Positions 37,801 to 49,611 of a stretch of 64,000 nucleotides of DNA are shown here, in pieces (position 1 is the stretch's first letter; each line of letters opens with the position of its first letter). The translations under genes were made by a program, and so were the position numbers. The DNA lies in assembly GCA_038501195.1 (NCBI GenBank), contig JBBPUQ010000008.1:2800501-2864500 (forward strand), in the 5' to 3' direction. This DNA comes from Nemania diffusa. Its lineage: Eukaryota; Ascomycota; Sordariomycetes; Xylariales; Xylariaceae. Under the pieces are notes generated by a model. It searched no databases. It was given only the letters and a program-made list of their open reading frames with translations, and was not told the origin of the DNA.

Positions 37801-40800
37801 AGGTAGTCAAAATAGACGCGTTAATTCGTCAAAACGACAAGCTAGCAGACAATAACGAAGTTCGGTGCTACCTTGAGATTTACTATATATCATTAGCAAG
37901 CTACCCGTAAGCCGATATTGCATGAATTGACGTGATATTTTTAGTGCATATAGTTCAGCTTGAAATATTAAAGTGACATACTTATTTTCATCGCGGAGGA
38001 ATATGAAGCATCGATGAACTCAGCGGAGTATGTAGATACTGATATTTGTTGTGAGCCTCCGGAGTCCTATATAAGGTTACATTGTCTGGGCTCCGGCCTA
38101 GTCTATCCGTAGGTTATTCCGTATTTACTAGCTAGTAGCTACCTTGATGATTAACCGATGATCAAGTTACAATCGAAACAAAACAATCGACTCACTTATT
38201 TGTAGAGTACATTTCACTATCTGTAAAGGACTCTAAACTTGTCTCGGCAATTTCGCCTACTGAATCCCTGACTTGCTTTACTACGCTGGGTAGTACCTAC
38301 CCAGGTAGTTTTACTGCGAATAAATTTAGTTAAGCGAATAATTATTTTAGTATTTGTAAATATATATTTTGTATGTGCAAGTAACTACTCGTTCCGTAAG
38401 AAAGTACTACATGATTGTTGAAGCAATATGGGATGGGCTTTTTCCTAATTAGGTAGATTTACTGCGTAGATTCCTGTTTGGATAGTAGAACGTCCTTTAC
38501 GAATAAGTAAGGCGCGAAACGATCGCTTGTTGGCCCCCATAGGTAATGACCGTCACACTACTTGCCTAAAAGGATAAGCTTGTTGTAATACGAATAAACG
38601 GAGGTATTAATGGGGAAGCTAGCAAGTTTTTTTAAAGTTTATCTTCACCGATCTAATATCTAGATACGATACTATACTACGTAGATAGGTACACCGAAAT
38701 AACAAATCTTGGTAGTTCATGTAAGTCGCATCAAGAGAGTTGAAGTGGCTTAAGGAGGCAACTCATCCACATACGGCTATGCTATACAACGCCTTCTTTA
38801 AGGCCATTATTATAACCTGTATTAACGTGAAGGAGCATTAGCTTATCCGCCTAAGTGCGTTCAAACTTGTGGCATCTGGTCGTCCCTTGGCAGATTCAGT
38901 CCAAATCCCCTTTCTCGCCCGCTCTCCGATCACGACTCGGATCTCACCTGCCGTAGATTCAAGGGGCTAATGAGAGACCGGTAATCGAAGTTCAACTAAG
39001 ATACATAGTGGCAAAGAATTGATGCATGCGCAGTGTGAGTATACGTATGTTTAGAGGCGCGGGAGTATATCTCACCTATTGCGACCTATCTCAGCTAGGT
39101 ATTGATAGGACATCCTTAGGCTAGAATAATCGACGGTAAGCGTTTTGCCTAATCTGGCGATGAAGTCTTAGACCAGGCGTTTCAGAGTTTCTCCGATCGT
39201 TCGGTTCTACGCTCTCCTGCCTATCTTCATTGCTTCTAGCATTACGCAGTATGTACTCCTGCCCAAAAAGGGTTGGCAAAAGCCATCCAGCTTGACTTGT
39301 GGTGAACGACAGTCGAATGATTGGAATATAGGCCATTGCCACCACGGTGTTCAATGGGCCTGGGGCCTACTACGTACGCATAAACTCCATGCATTTATGT
39401 GGAGGCTTGCGTGTACGTACAAACCTCAACATCTTTTATAACCCTTGACCTCCTGAATATCACAGCCACTCGTCGTCATGTTGAGTACGATAAAAGTAAT
39501 GCAAGAATGATGACTTGCGGGGGAAGAAACGGTAGTTCATAATGCTGGTGCCTGCAAGTTCCTGTGTACGCGGCGGCTGGGGCTGGCTTCTTGGCAAGTT
39601 GATATTGTTAGCTAGGGGAGGTTGGGAACGACCTATGCATTTCAACTGGGTATCGCCCACAATAGATTCACGCAAAATCTATCAGCAGGGAAAGTAGTTA
39701 TTTCTACTATAGTAAGTATGTTGCCGGCCTATCAATTTTGGGTTTAGGTTTAGTCTAATCTTAACACTAATTGATAGCCAGCATACTCAAAGCGAAGCCC
39801 TCCAGCTCTACACCGCTGTCTTGGCCCCCTAGATGTTCATCTGTCAGACCCCTCAAAGTTCTCGCCTCTGCGTATGTAGGTATTCTGCATAACCCGAAAG
39901 CTCTTTGCAATACCTACTACCATCCCCGAAGCGGTTCGCACCCGCACACTCAGTCCTGCGTGTGCGTCGGGGATGCTCCGGACCAGATCAACAGTGGTTG
40001 CCGTCATTGGCCGAGGCGTCCTGAAACAACTTGCTCTCAGACTCTGCCCAGAGTCCCGCACGAGCCAATGAACTTAGATTTTTGAATGCTACCGAGAAAC
40101 CCTAGGAAACGAGCAGATGCCACGGAAGATAGTGCCTGAGTAGTTACTTTTAGTAGAGAGGGGAAGTCCCCTAAATGCCTTGCTGTGGCTGGAGGATATG
40201 CACGTCTGATTTTCTATTCATGTCATTTTTACATGGCTGGGGACCACTTGATGTCCAGTCAGCAGCAAGTGTGAAAATTTGTGTTGGCGTGGGTAAAAGG
40301 CGCATATTAGCAATTGACAACACATCAAAATAAACCAGCTGTTTATTGGGTAGTGTCATGATGTGGTATCTGCTATGATCTGGATGTTTCTCTCTATCAA
40401 ATGACCGCGAAATATGTTGATCATGAGTATCAATAGGGCCAGTTGCAGAGGCCACACCAACCGTTAACAATTTGGAGATTGACTACGCAGTAAGTAGGTA
40501 CCTAGACTGCCTGGTTAGAGGTATGTACCATCTGATCTTGGACACGACTGGCGATCACAAGGCCTCGGCTTCACGCAAGCAAGCTCGGCAAGTGGACCTC
40601 CAGTGTGGCTTGATACTCTAACCCCAATCGCAACTGTTGCCGAATTTTTTTTCTCTCTCATCAGGGTGGTTACCTACCTCTCAGCCACAGATTATAACCA
40701 ATCAACCTTCTGGGTCCAGTAGTTGATGTTACTTCCCACGCTTAATATCACCACACTGTCTCGCGCAACCCCGGGCTGACCAACACTCTGAATGGATTTT

Positions 40801-42216
40801 CTGACCCTCCGAAGTGCCGACACGAAGTCGCTTGCATGTATGTCGCAGTTGAATGGTTGGCCATGACCCAAAATGGCCCATATTTCCAAGAAATCAACTC
40901 GTGGAGCGGCATTTGCTCAGTCAACGTGCTGTGGCTAAATTCTTCAACGGGGCAGGTAACGTCATAAGGCCGGGCGCGCCGGCGTCATGGTCGGAGTATA
41001 ACAGGTTTTGAACGGATCAATATTCAGCATACAGAGGTAAGTACATACATGCCTTCCACTCTGTGGCCACCCGGAAAGTGGCGCACCCATCAGTCGGGTT
41101 TGCTTCCAAGTCGAGATCTTAGCTGCGGAGGTTATCCGCGATGGTGGTGAATAATAGGTACAGAATAGTGCCCAGTCTCTGCCTCGCGGTATAGCCGGCC
41201 TGTCAACCTGCCCTAATGAAGATTCCACATATGTACTGCGTACTAGCAACCACTCATGATAGGCTGGACGGACAGCAACGCCAATCCGTTTTCTGCAGTT
41301 TTGCCAAGCATCTGCATTTTCTGACACTAGGATACCACTGCACTGCTTGTTTGTGTCTTCTATCAATTGGCTCGTCGACTCATTTCCTTCCCACCCTCTC
41401 CTGAGGCGTACAGTCACCACAGCAGAAATACCAAAACACACCAAAGGTGCCTAACAGCCTGCCTGCCTTAAAGGGCCGGAAATACATAGCTTGTGTGCAC
41501 CGTGATTGGCGAATAACGAATCCACCAGGAAATTTACTGTTACCATGCACCTATCTAAAGCGATATGCATGTCTCGCGAAACCCCGAGAAGGGTCCAAGT
41601 AGGTAACGGTATGCACATGTAAACAGCGCTGCATTCTAACCACCACCCAGTCGGCCTAATGAAGCTATTTTAAGAGTCCTCAAAACTATCACAAGCTTTT
41701 CCGAGGATGTGTTTGCGAATTGTCTTTTTAGCATGTACAAATGGCCTCGTGTAAGCTATAGGGGTAACGTAGAACTGTAACAATACATCGCCCTTGGGTT
41801 CCTCTCAGCCGTTGAATGGAAGTTGCCTGCAGATATGGTTTAAAAAAAGTTCAAAATAAAAATCAACCCGCATATGCATTCAATCCTACATTTGTCAGAA
41901 AAGAAGGGTAAAGATGGGATAGAATCTGCTCATGTAAACATTCGGCCTCGGTCGACCGCTTTTCCGAGGGCTGAGGTGCGCCACACCGCATCTTGCCCGC
42001 GCCGCCGCGTAGCATTAGGTTATGTAGGGAGCGGTGATGAGTACGGTCGCCCACAGCTCTTACAAACCTATTTCTGGCCCACTATATTCGCCTGATATAG
42101 CCTAGAATGACCCGACTTAACCGAACAGAGTTTAGTAGACAGCGTGATTAAGCTTACGTTCTACGGCTGCAAATAGACGTTTTAGTACATATTATATATA
42201 AAATGAGCTATATGCT
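34854..42216. other. Long gene-poor region upstream of the cyclin
   Basis: About 7.4 kb with no supportable gene. Its left part is the cyclin promoter and leader (minus strand) and contains a (GGT)n run at about 34977-34992 and a GT-rich run near 35060-35075. The longest frame, 160 codons at 40962-41444 (-), has no motif, no splice partner and irregular composition. A GTAGCTAGGTAGGTAG run lies near 37790. Confidence 0.5.
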
Positions 42217-42218
42217 TA

Positions 42219-42416
42219 TCCCTTTAGAGACCCATTCGGCGCCGCTACATAAATAGTGGAATAACGGGGCATCCTGCATATGCAAAATATACCAATAAAA
42301 CAATTACCCGAGCCAAATACTGTGATTTTATTGGACTATCTTGCAGTATTTAGTTATGCGAGAATCCCCGTTATTCCACTATTTATGTAGCGGCGCCGAA
42401 TGGGTCTCTAAAGGGA
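42219..42416. mobile_element. MITE with perfect 51-bp TIRs
   Basis: A 198-bp element starting TCCCTTTAGAGACCC and ending with its exact complement. Arms 42219-42269 and 42366-42416 pair at every position (53 of 53 if the TA flanks are counted). TA borders both ends (42217-42218, 42417-42418). The 96-bp centre contains a further CCAATAAAA/TTTTATTGG stem and an AAATACTG/CAGTATTT pair, so the single strand can fold into one long hairpin. There is no coding capacity. TA duplication and size suggest a Tc1/mariner-type non-autonomous element. Unlike the 19-30 kb element it carries no transition damage. Confidence 0.92.
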
Positions 42417-42418
42417 TA

Positions 42419-44273
42419 CTAGAACCGTGCCGAATAGTTTAGCTATTTAAGTGCAAGTAGGTTTGTTAGATGTGTAATTAAGAGGGTTATTTTAATATAT
42501 TTTATTTAAATTTAAGTGTTGTTGTTGCTGAATACTTCGCGTTGAAAGCTACCCAAGATAGAAAGTTGATTAGATCAAGGGACCCGTTAACCGGTAAGAG
42601 CTGTAGCCGACGGTAAGGTAGGTGAGCACCTCAAACAGAAGGACTCCTATCTACCTGTTGCAAAGCGAGAGCGGCCCGTTCAATTTCCGGAAGCGCTGCA
42701 ACTCCTCCTCGACATCTCCCTACCTATGCGTTCAGTGTTCAGTACGCATCTGCGTAGGTAGCTATCAAATGTTTGGCTTAGGGTACCTAATGCAAGTGTG
42801 GTGGTATTGAATGAAATGTCGGATCCCGAAAACAGAATAGAGGTTTGTTTCAGGTGTCAAATAATGCACCCTCATAATTTCTGGAAGCGCCCAAGGGGCC
42901 TGCTCTCTAGCCTCCATCCATCTCTGCACTATCTAGGTGCCACAGGCAAGACAAGCGACACCACCCATAACCCTGAATACGGTGCATCGTTTCTAGCTCA
43001 GCCCTCGGTTGCTGCCGAGCGACAGATCCCCCAGGATTTGCTAGTGGATGGTTTTCTTGTTTGTTTTCCAGGAGCCATATATGTAGGTACGCGCTCTTAG
43101 TTAACTACTCCAAATGGGGCCTAGACTAGGTACAGCGTTAATACCAATCAGGAGACTCGCGGCTCACGCACCAATAGGGTGACATTCCCACCGGCCGATT
43201 CCCATCCTACACGCCTCTAGGCACCTTCAAATGACCTATACGCGCATGACGCACATTCCATGTTCCTGATAGCCGCGGACACTCTTCTTTTTTTATGTAG
43301 TGCCTATGCGCCTGCACCATTGGTAGTTCCTATTGTAAGTCCTGTGGTGTGGTATTTCCAGATACACGATGGCGTACCCGGCTCCGCGCGGCTAGCGGTT
43401 CTTCCGACCCTGCGCCAGCGCCATAGACAATTCAGGATCCTGCGACGCGGGAAGTCAGATTTAGGGTTCTTGTTCAGCGGTTGTTCAAACGCCGCGACGG
43501 CGCTGGGGCATGCCGAGCGTTTGGGGCGGCGTTCATCTAATGTAGGGATCTCGAGTGGTTGAGCGACGGCGTAAAACTGACGGTCCAGGTTCTGCACAGT
43601 AGAATGCGGGAGCTCTACTTAGATACATACCGTCCTATATTGGATAATCAAGTAGGTTGCAGAATGATGAGTGATACCACTTAGCCGAGACGTTGGAGCT
43701 CGGGTAAGTATGGTTTGTATACTTGTTTACTCAAGTTGAAACATATTATTTTTTTTTCATGCGCACGGAACCGAGAGGGGGCTAAAAACGTTGGCTTGGT
43801 GAATAATATGCATCGCAAAGTAAAGTGTTTACAGAGCTTCTCTTGGTATCAATCAACTTATCTGACAAAAGGGAGAGGCCCTGGGTAAGGCCAATCTACA
43901 CTCTCGAGAGCGTAAACATCAACATCGTTAAGCTGAGACGTCATCCCCTCAGCTGCGCAATCACAAACGCCGGTAGAACCCCCAAGTCCACTCAAAATTC
44001 TCAGATCCCTACGAACGCCTCTAAACTAGACACGGTCCACGAATAAGCTGCTCGCAGCATATGTATTACACAAGGCGCGGTTGGTAGCGAAGCACACTCT
44101 AGACATGCTCGGGCAACAGATGATGGCGTAGATAATGTTGGTGTCCAGTGGTGTAGGCCCAGACTGACAATATCCTGAGAGTCAGATATGGATAGAGCTT
44201 AGCGTTGGTAAGCAATAGCCTCTGTCTTCAAGCATCAGAGATAATTATTCCTAAAGGCAAACGGCCGAGATGA
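42419..44273. other. Intergenic, no gene seen
   Basis: From the MITE to the Cdk1 stop. Overlapping frames of about 100 codons on both strands at 43260-43600 carry no recognisable domain. The right end holds the Cdk1 3' UTR. Confidence 0.5.
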
Positions 44274-45418
44274 CTAGGCATAACCGGCATAGTTAGTCTG
44301 TGGTCTTGTGAAGTCTCTGAAGTAAGAGTGAACACAGGCTTGCTTTGCCGAAATGCGGCCTGCTGGGTCATAGACAAGCATTGCTTCTAGCAGGTCCAGA
44401 CCCCGTTCATCAAGGTTCGAGCACAAAGGTGCTGATGAATCGCGAGCCCATTTGGGAAATGAGGCCTTGAAATCGGGGTACGAAGTAACACCTGGCCAAA
44501 TCTCTTCTGTGGGGGTTCCAAGGAGTCTGTGTCCCAAACGCGTCAGTACCATGTGAGCGAATAAGATAGATCGACCTAGGTTGCTTACCGGAATGTCTTG
44601 AAGATCTGATCAATCTCCGAATCACCGGGGAAGAAGGGCTTTCGTGTGCACATCTCGGCAAAGATACAACCCACTGACCACATATCCACGCCCGTGGAGT
44701 ATTGTCGGCCACCGAGAAGAATTTCCGGGGCGCGGTACCAGAGGGTTACGACTTCGTGAGTATAAGTTCGGAGCGGGACGCCAAATGCGCGAGCCAAGCC
44801 AAAGTCCGCCAGCTTGAGGTTGCCGTCCCTATCAATGAGCAGGTTTTGGGGCTTAAGGTCGCGATGGAGAACACGGTGGCTGTGGCAGTACCGAACACCT
44901 TCGCAGAGTTGGCTCATGAACTTCTTGACCATCATATCGCCCAAACCTAGGCGCCCTAGCTCAACACCGGTACCCTCCGGCAATGCTTTACCTCGTCCAC
45001 CATCACTGACCGGCAACGCTTCCATGTACTTTTTTAGGTCCAGATCGAGAAACTCCATCACGAGGTACAACTTATGACCGTCGGCATGCACAATGTTAAG
45101 GAGCCGGACGATATTGGGGTCGCGCATTTCTTTCAAGAGAGAGATCTCGCGGATTGCTGTGCTCGGGACGCCTTCATCTTCGGCCTCGAGTCGGATTTTC
45201 TTGAGGGCAACAATGCGACCATTGTTCTGTAGATCTCGCGCCTTGTAAACAACACCATAGGTACCTAGATACATGCATCTGATTAGGGAGGGCCAAAATA
45301 ACGGGCGAGGCTATGTGGGCAGGGTGGTGCCCGTATAGCCAACAAGCCCAAGTAAGACAGACAGGGAGGGGGTTTGTGTACCTTCACCGATCTTCTCCAG
45401 CTTCTGGTAGTTTTCCAT
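44274..45418 (-). CDS. cdc2: Cyclin-dependent kinase Cdk1 (Cdc2/Cdc28/NimX)
   Basis: Three exons on the minus strand (45418-45382, 45264-44589, 44526-44274) encode 321 residues. Introns are 117 bp (GTACAC...CTAG) and 62 bp (GTAAGC...ACACAG). Every kinase hallmark is present: [10 protein letters not shown] with the inhibitory Thr14/Tyr15 pair, catalytic Lys34, the PSTAIRE helix (46-52), [17 protein letters not shown], the activation loop [15 protein letters not shown] and [14 protein letters not shown]. The Gly/Pro-rich insert between the early C-lobe helices ([17 protein letters not shown]) is usual for fungal Cdk1. The exact PSTAIRE and the overall length separate it from Pho85 (PSTAIRE but different C-lobe) and Cdk7/8. 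It drives G1/S and G2/M transitions with cyclins. It is transcribed divergently from the AlkB1 gene. Confidence 0.96.
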
Positions 45419-46221
45419 GGTGGCGGGATGAGCTGTGCACGTAAGAAAATTGCCGAAGGTGGTAGTTGCGGGATTGGTTGAGTTGTAATTGACTGCGGTC
45501 GACAGCTCTAGTGTAGGACGAAGGGTGACTGAAGAAGAAGTTGGCCTTGTTTACTGTTGGCGGGGTGGTGGTTCTTGACCTTCGTGGTCAGGACGAGGGG
45601 TACCGGTACCTATCTACCTAGGATTGGGCTACGGGGAAGCGGTGCACTGTAGTCTAAATTAAAAAAAAGAAGTCAATTGGAGGATTTAGTGAATGATATG
45701 GTGTCAGGCCCTACAGTACGAAGGCTGGCAAAGTTGTGCGTTGTCCCAGAGCTTGTGCATTGCACAGTGATAGGGAACCGTTGTTGTGGCAGTTGCTCTT
45801 TTGTTTTCTCGAGAATAATTGTAAACAGTCCAACGAGCATGCGTGAATACCACGCGTTAGCACCTCTGGCTTGTGGGCTGTGGCTGATACAATCCTTCTG
45901 TACATATGCAGTACTGCGATGTGGGTTTACCTTCAATTCTACAAGTACCTACCTCTAAGTACCTACCTGTAGACAGCTTATTATGTATAGATACTTATTT
46001 AGCATGACAATATTCACTATATCTAGGTATTTGGTACCTCGTCAATGTACTATTAGCCACACCTGAATAGGTAATATCTGCTTCCATTAGGTATAAGTTT
46101 TGCCCCTCCATTGATTGCCCCTCCATCGGCTCACCATTACTTATTTCTTTCGACCCTATCAAAGATCAGAATCTAACAACACACTACAATCCTGTACATG
46201 AATTAAAAACTAGCACATAAA
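45419..46221. promoter_or_regulatory. Bidirectional promoter region Cdk1/AlkB1
   Basis: About 800 bp between the ATGs of two divergent genes, so both promoters must lie here. Visible items are an A-run at 45660-45668, TACCTACCT repeats near 45945-45970 and a short GCCCCTCCAT direct repeat at about 46102-46128 close to the AlkB1 start. Specific transcription-factor sites cannot be assigned. Confidence 0.5.
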
Positions 46222-47318
46222 ATGACCCTCGATCTAACAACCCTGGATGCTCATGAGCAGCCTGCAGATGAGCTACGAGCGTTTTGGAAGAAACATTCCC
46301 GGACAGATCATGCCGAATTCGCCAACCATCCAGATGTAGACGAGTTAGATGTTGCCAGGCCAGGCGATTTCCAGCTTGCTGGAAATATACCCCGTGAAAA
46401 ACTGAAAGAGGCTTTCCAGTTCCTTGAAGGCGATGTTGGGAATGCGCCAGAATTAACAAAAGACGCTTCAATATACTTTCACCCACTCCTACCTGGTACT
46501 TCTCCCTGTTTGAAAAGACATTTCTTCGGGTAGTTCTAAACAAGGCAACAGGTTTATTAATTCTACCCTCTTTGATACCTCCCACCATACAGAAATCATT
46601 GCTGTCTAAAATTATACATCGGGATTTGTCTAATCCCGCCCACCAAACTAACTTACATCTTCACTTTGACCTCCCTTATAGGGATGGGGATGATGACGAT
46701 GCTCGATCTTTCTTCTCATATGCACCTGACTCGCCTGCCAGGCTCACGCCTAAGGATCCAGAGGTACACAAACCTGTATCCATCAAGCAAGTATTTGATC
46801 GGCGTCTTTCATGGGTCACACTGGGTGGGCAGTACAATTGGACCGAGCGGGAATATCCCAACCGGCCCCCTCCAGAGTTTCCAAGGGACATAGCAGGATT
46901 CCTTCAGACTCTCTTCCCGGAGACACTAGCCCAGGCCGCTATTGTTAACTTCTATACTCCTAGAGACAGCATGATGATACATCGAGACGTGAGCGAACAG
47001 ACGGATAAAGGTCTAGTCAGCCTCAGCATGGGATGTGACGCGCTCTTCATGATTGCACCAAACGACTATGGCAAACGAGCAGAAAATAAAGATGGTACCC
47101 CTCTGAAGAAGCCTTATATCCTCCTGCGACTGCGATCTGGAGACGCCATATATATGAGCCAAGAATCGCGCTATGCCTGGCATGGTGTGCCAAAGGTTCT
47201 GAAGGGGACTTGCCCGGATTTCCTAGAGGATTGGCCTGCCGAGGATGGGAAGTTTGAGGAGTGGCGAGGATGGATGCGAAACAAACGGATTAACCTGAAT
47301 GTACGACAGATGAAGTGA
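46222..47318 (+). CDS. AlkB1-type Fe(II)/2-oxoglutarate dioxygenase
   Basis: Two exons (46222-46495, 46552-47318) with a 56-bp phase-1 intron give 346 residues. The core reads LLSKIIHRDLSNPAHQTNLHLHFDLPY, the nucleotide-recognition lid region RRLSWVTLGGQYNWTEREY and the iron-binding HxD in MMIHRDVSEQ (His235, Asp237). The distal iron His is in YAWHGVPKV (about 302), and a terminal Arg-rich RNKRINLNVRQ provides the 2-oxoglutarate-binding Arg. This is the ALKBH1 branch, which removes methyl groups from nucleic acids (tRNA m1A, DNA 6mA or lesions have been reported for family members). The N-terminal 90 residues are a family-specific acidic extension. No targeting signal is evident. Divergent from Cdk1. 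Confidence 0.92.
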
Positions 47319-47504
47319 GAAATAAGATCCCGAGCTTCAAATACCAATGGTCTAAAGCGGATAGTTACTTGATTTCACTCCGTTGTAGCTAGACTATATA
47401 TGAAGTGATCTGATTAGATTCGTATCGAAGTATATGGGTTTCCTAGGTATCATACATAAAGACTACCTTTGGTTTCATAAATACACTTTCATCCCACTTG
47501 CTCT

Positions 47505-49104
47505 TTACACTGCGTAAGCGGAAGTTCTCATACGATCATATCTTAATATACTCTGCAGGAGGACTTGAGCGCCAATTACACAATCCTCAGGGCTTGTGTA
47601 CTCTTTGGGGTTATGGCTAATGCCATCCTTAGATGGCACGAATATCATGCTCGTAGGACAGTGTCGACTAGTGTATACGCTATCATGGCCAGCGCCACTC
47701 GACATATCGTGAACCAGCTTTTTGCCTCCTGTCACAGCCTCGGCCGAATCACGCACAGCAGCGATACAGGTAGGGTGGAATTTGATTGCGGGCGAAACGC
47801 TGTTAGTCATCCACGAAACTCTAAGTGGCCAGCTAGGGGTCGCTCCGTCTAGCAGTCCCCCGACGTTCTCGCCGGCTGCAAGAGCGGCAAAGTCTCGCTT
47901 CAGATCAGCCTCCATGGCATCGACAGTGGAGTCAGCCGGTGCGCGCACGTCGAGAGTGAAGGTCACGAGGCCGGGTATCGTGTTCATGCTGCCGGGCGTC
48001 AGGGTGAGGATGCCTGTCGACGCGAGGGCCGAATGTTTGGTTGCAAGGCGGTGCGAATGGGTGATTAACCGCGCAGCAAGAAGCATTGCGTCGGCGCGGT
48101 TGCTGAGAGGCGTTGTGCCGGTATGGGCGTCTCGCCCGCTCACCTCTATCGTGTACCATCGATATGCCTGGACACCGTGCACAACGCCAATCTTTTTCTG
48201 CTCCGCTTCTAAAACAGGACCCTGCTCGATGTGAAGCTCGAAATGCGCCGCCATCGGCAAGCTCCTATAGCTTGCGGGGATAGAGCCAAGGTAGCCTATC
48301 CGCTCGAGTTCGGATCGCATTGTTGCTGCCCCGCCACCGACCTCAAGCAGGTTGTGCGCTGTGTTGAAAGCTATCTCCTCGGCCCATACCCCTGAGGAGA
48401 CCATGCTGATTGGGAAGCGCGCTCCTTCTTCGCTGGTACATGCGATGCCATTGTTAGTCTAGATTTGATTACTTTCAACAGGGAATTCATACTTGGTCCA
48501 GTTCACAACGCCTATGGGAAATTTAGTCTCGAATTTGTAATCATTTAGAGTCTTTAGCATCTCAATTCCTGCGAGGACACCCAATATTCCGTCATACCTG
48601 CCACCATTGGGCTGGGTATCAAGGTGCGACCCGGCAAACGTAGCTGGACCTTTTTGACGGCCCGGGCGCACCGCGAAGATATTACCCATGGCGTCAACAT
48701 TGACGTCGCAGCCTAGCGATGAAGTGGTCTCGACAAACCAGTCCCGGGCTTGCTTGTCCGTGTCGCTCAAAGCAAGTCTGGACATGCCCGTGTCGTCTGG
48801 GCCACTATTGGCCAATATTTATATCAGCAAGACGATCACAAGGTGTAAAATGCAAAGGTGTAGCATACATCCCCCATCGCTTTCCTGTTCCCCATAAACA
48901 TGTTTCGTGCAATGTGTCCATTAATCTTCCTGGGTTCACCTTCAATGCTTCAATGCCTTTGATTCGTGTCCTTCCTATCTGCGTGCTGCTGCGGGCGTGC
49001 TGCGCACGCGCAGTATATACAATCGGGGACCCCCGCGGCCATGTTTTAGAGTGGCCTAAAGCGGTCCTCGTCGTGACGCCAAAACGACGCGCGATAGGGG
49101 TCAT
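47505..49104 (-). CDS. M20 amidohydrolase: N-carbamoyl-amino-acid hydrolase / beta-ureidopropionase type
   Basis: Three exons on the minus strand (49104-48869, 48804-48493, 48432-47505) encode 491 residues. Introns are 64 bp (GTATGC...AATAG) and 60 bp (GTATGA...ACCAG, with a CTAAC branch site). Splicing rebuilds RWGIGPDDTGMSRLALSD and VVNWTNEEGARFP. The dinuclear metal site is complete: GSHLDTQPNGGRYDG (His, Asp), NEEGARF (bridging Glu) and FELHIEQGPVLE (His). SHLDTQPNGG is diagnostic of the HyuC/AmaB branch rather than peptidases. The reaction is hydrolysis of an N-carbamoyl amino acid to amino acid, CO2 and ammonia, as in the last step of pyrimidine breakdown. The first ~50 residues (Arg/Ser/Thr-rich, MTPIARRFGVTTRTALGHSK) look like a mitochondrial-type presequence. 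Confidence 0.9.
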
Positions 49105-49611
49105 TGGATTGGTGGGATTTAATTGACGATAGATGCTTGTCGGTGGTTGGGTTTGAAGTTTGAGTAAGGACGCATGGTCGCTATCGCTAGTTACAAACTA
49201 TAATACGTAGGTACCTGGTAGGGCAGATTAGGTAGTACAGAGTACTTCATACACTGGGTACTCTGTTGACCGACCTCGGTCACCCCACATTCTGAACCTC
49301 ACTTCACCTTTCACTACGTAGGTTCCTATCTGAGCTGCCTTAGCTCATATCCTGACGGGAAAAGCAGTGTTCATTCTTAAAACGCCTTAATAGGGGCTGA
49401 TCGAATTGAGGAAAAGCGGCCGGTTCATGACTTGTAGCGTCAACCGTTGAAGTCTATTACAAAATTCCCGACCTTAGCATTTAGGTACATACAAGGCCCC
49501 TGTATCATTGCCTCGACGATGGTCTAGCCAAGTTCCATGTTCAATCTAATACTCTACCATTTTGAAGCTTACAGATATTCCCAAATCCATAACTTCAGAC
49601 GCTATGTTTGC
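49105..49611. other. Short intergenic region, no gene seen
   Basis: Lies between two minus-strand genes, so it holds the amidohydrolase promoter (left) and the hydrolase 3' UTR (right). A GTACAGAGTACTTC...GGGTACTCTG imperfect inverted repeat occurs at about 49234-49264; no function is implied. Confidence 0.45.

Noticed and set aside
40962..41444. 160-codon minus-strand open frame
   Set aside because: No recognisable motif, no signal or membrane pattern, no consistent codon bias, and open frames on the other strand overlap it. A frame of this size can occur by chance in 64 kb.
43260..43597. Overlapping 100-codon plus and 97-codon minus frames
   Set aside because: Neither has recognisable domains; overlap on opposite strands suggests chance openness of locally GC-rich DNA.
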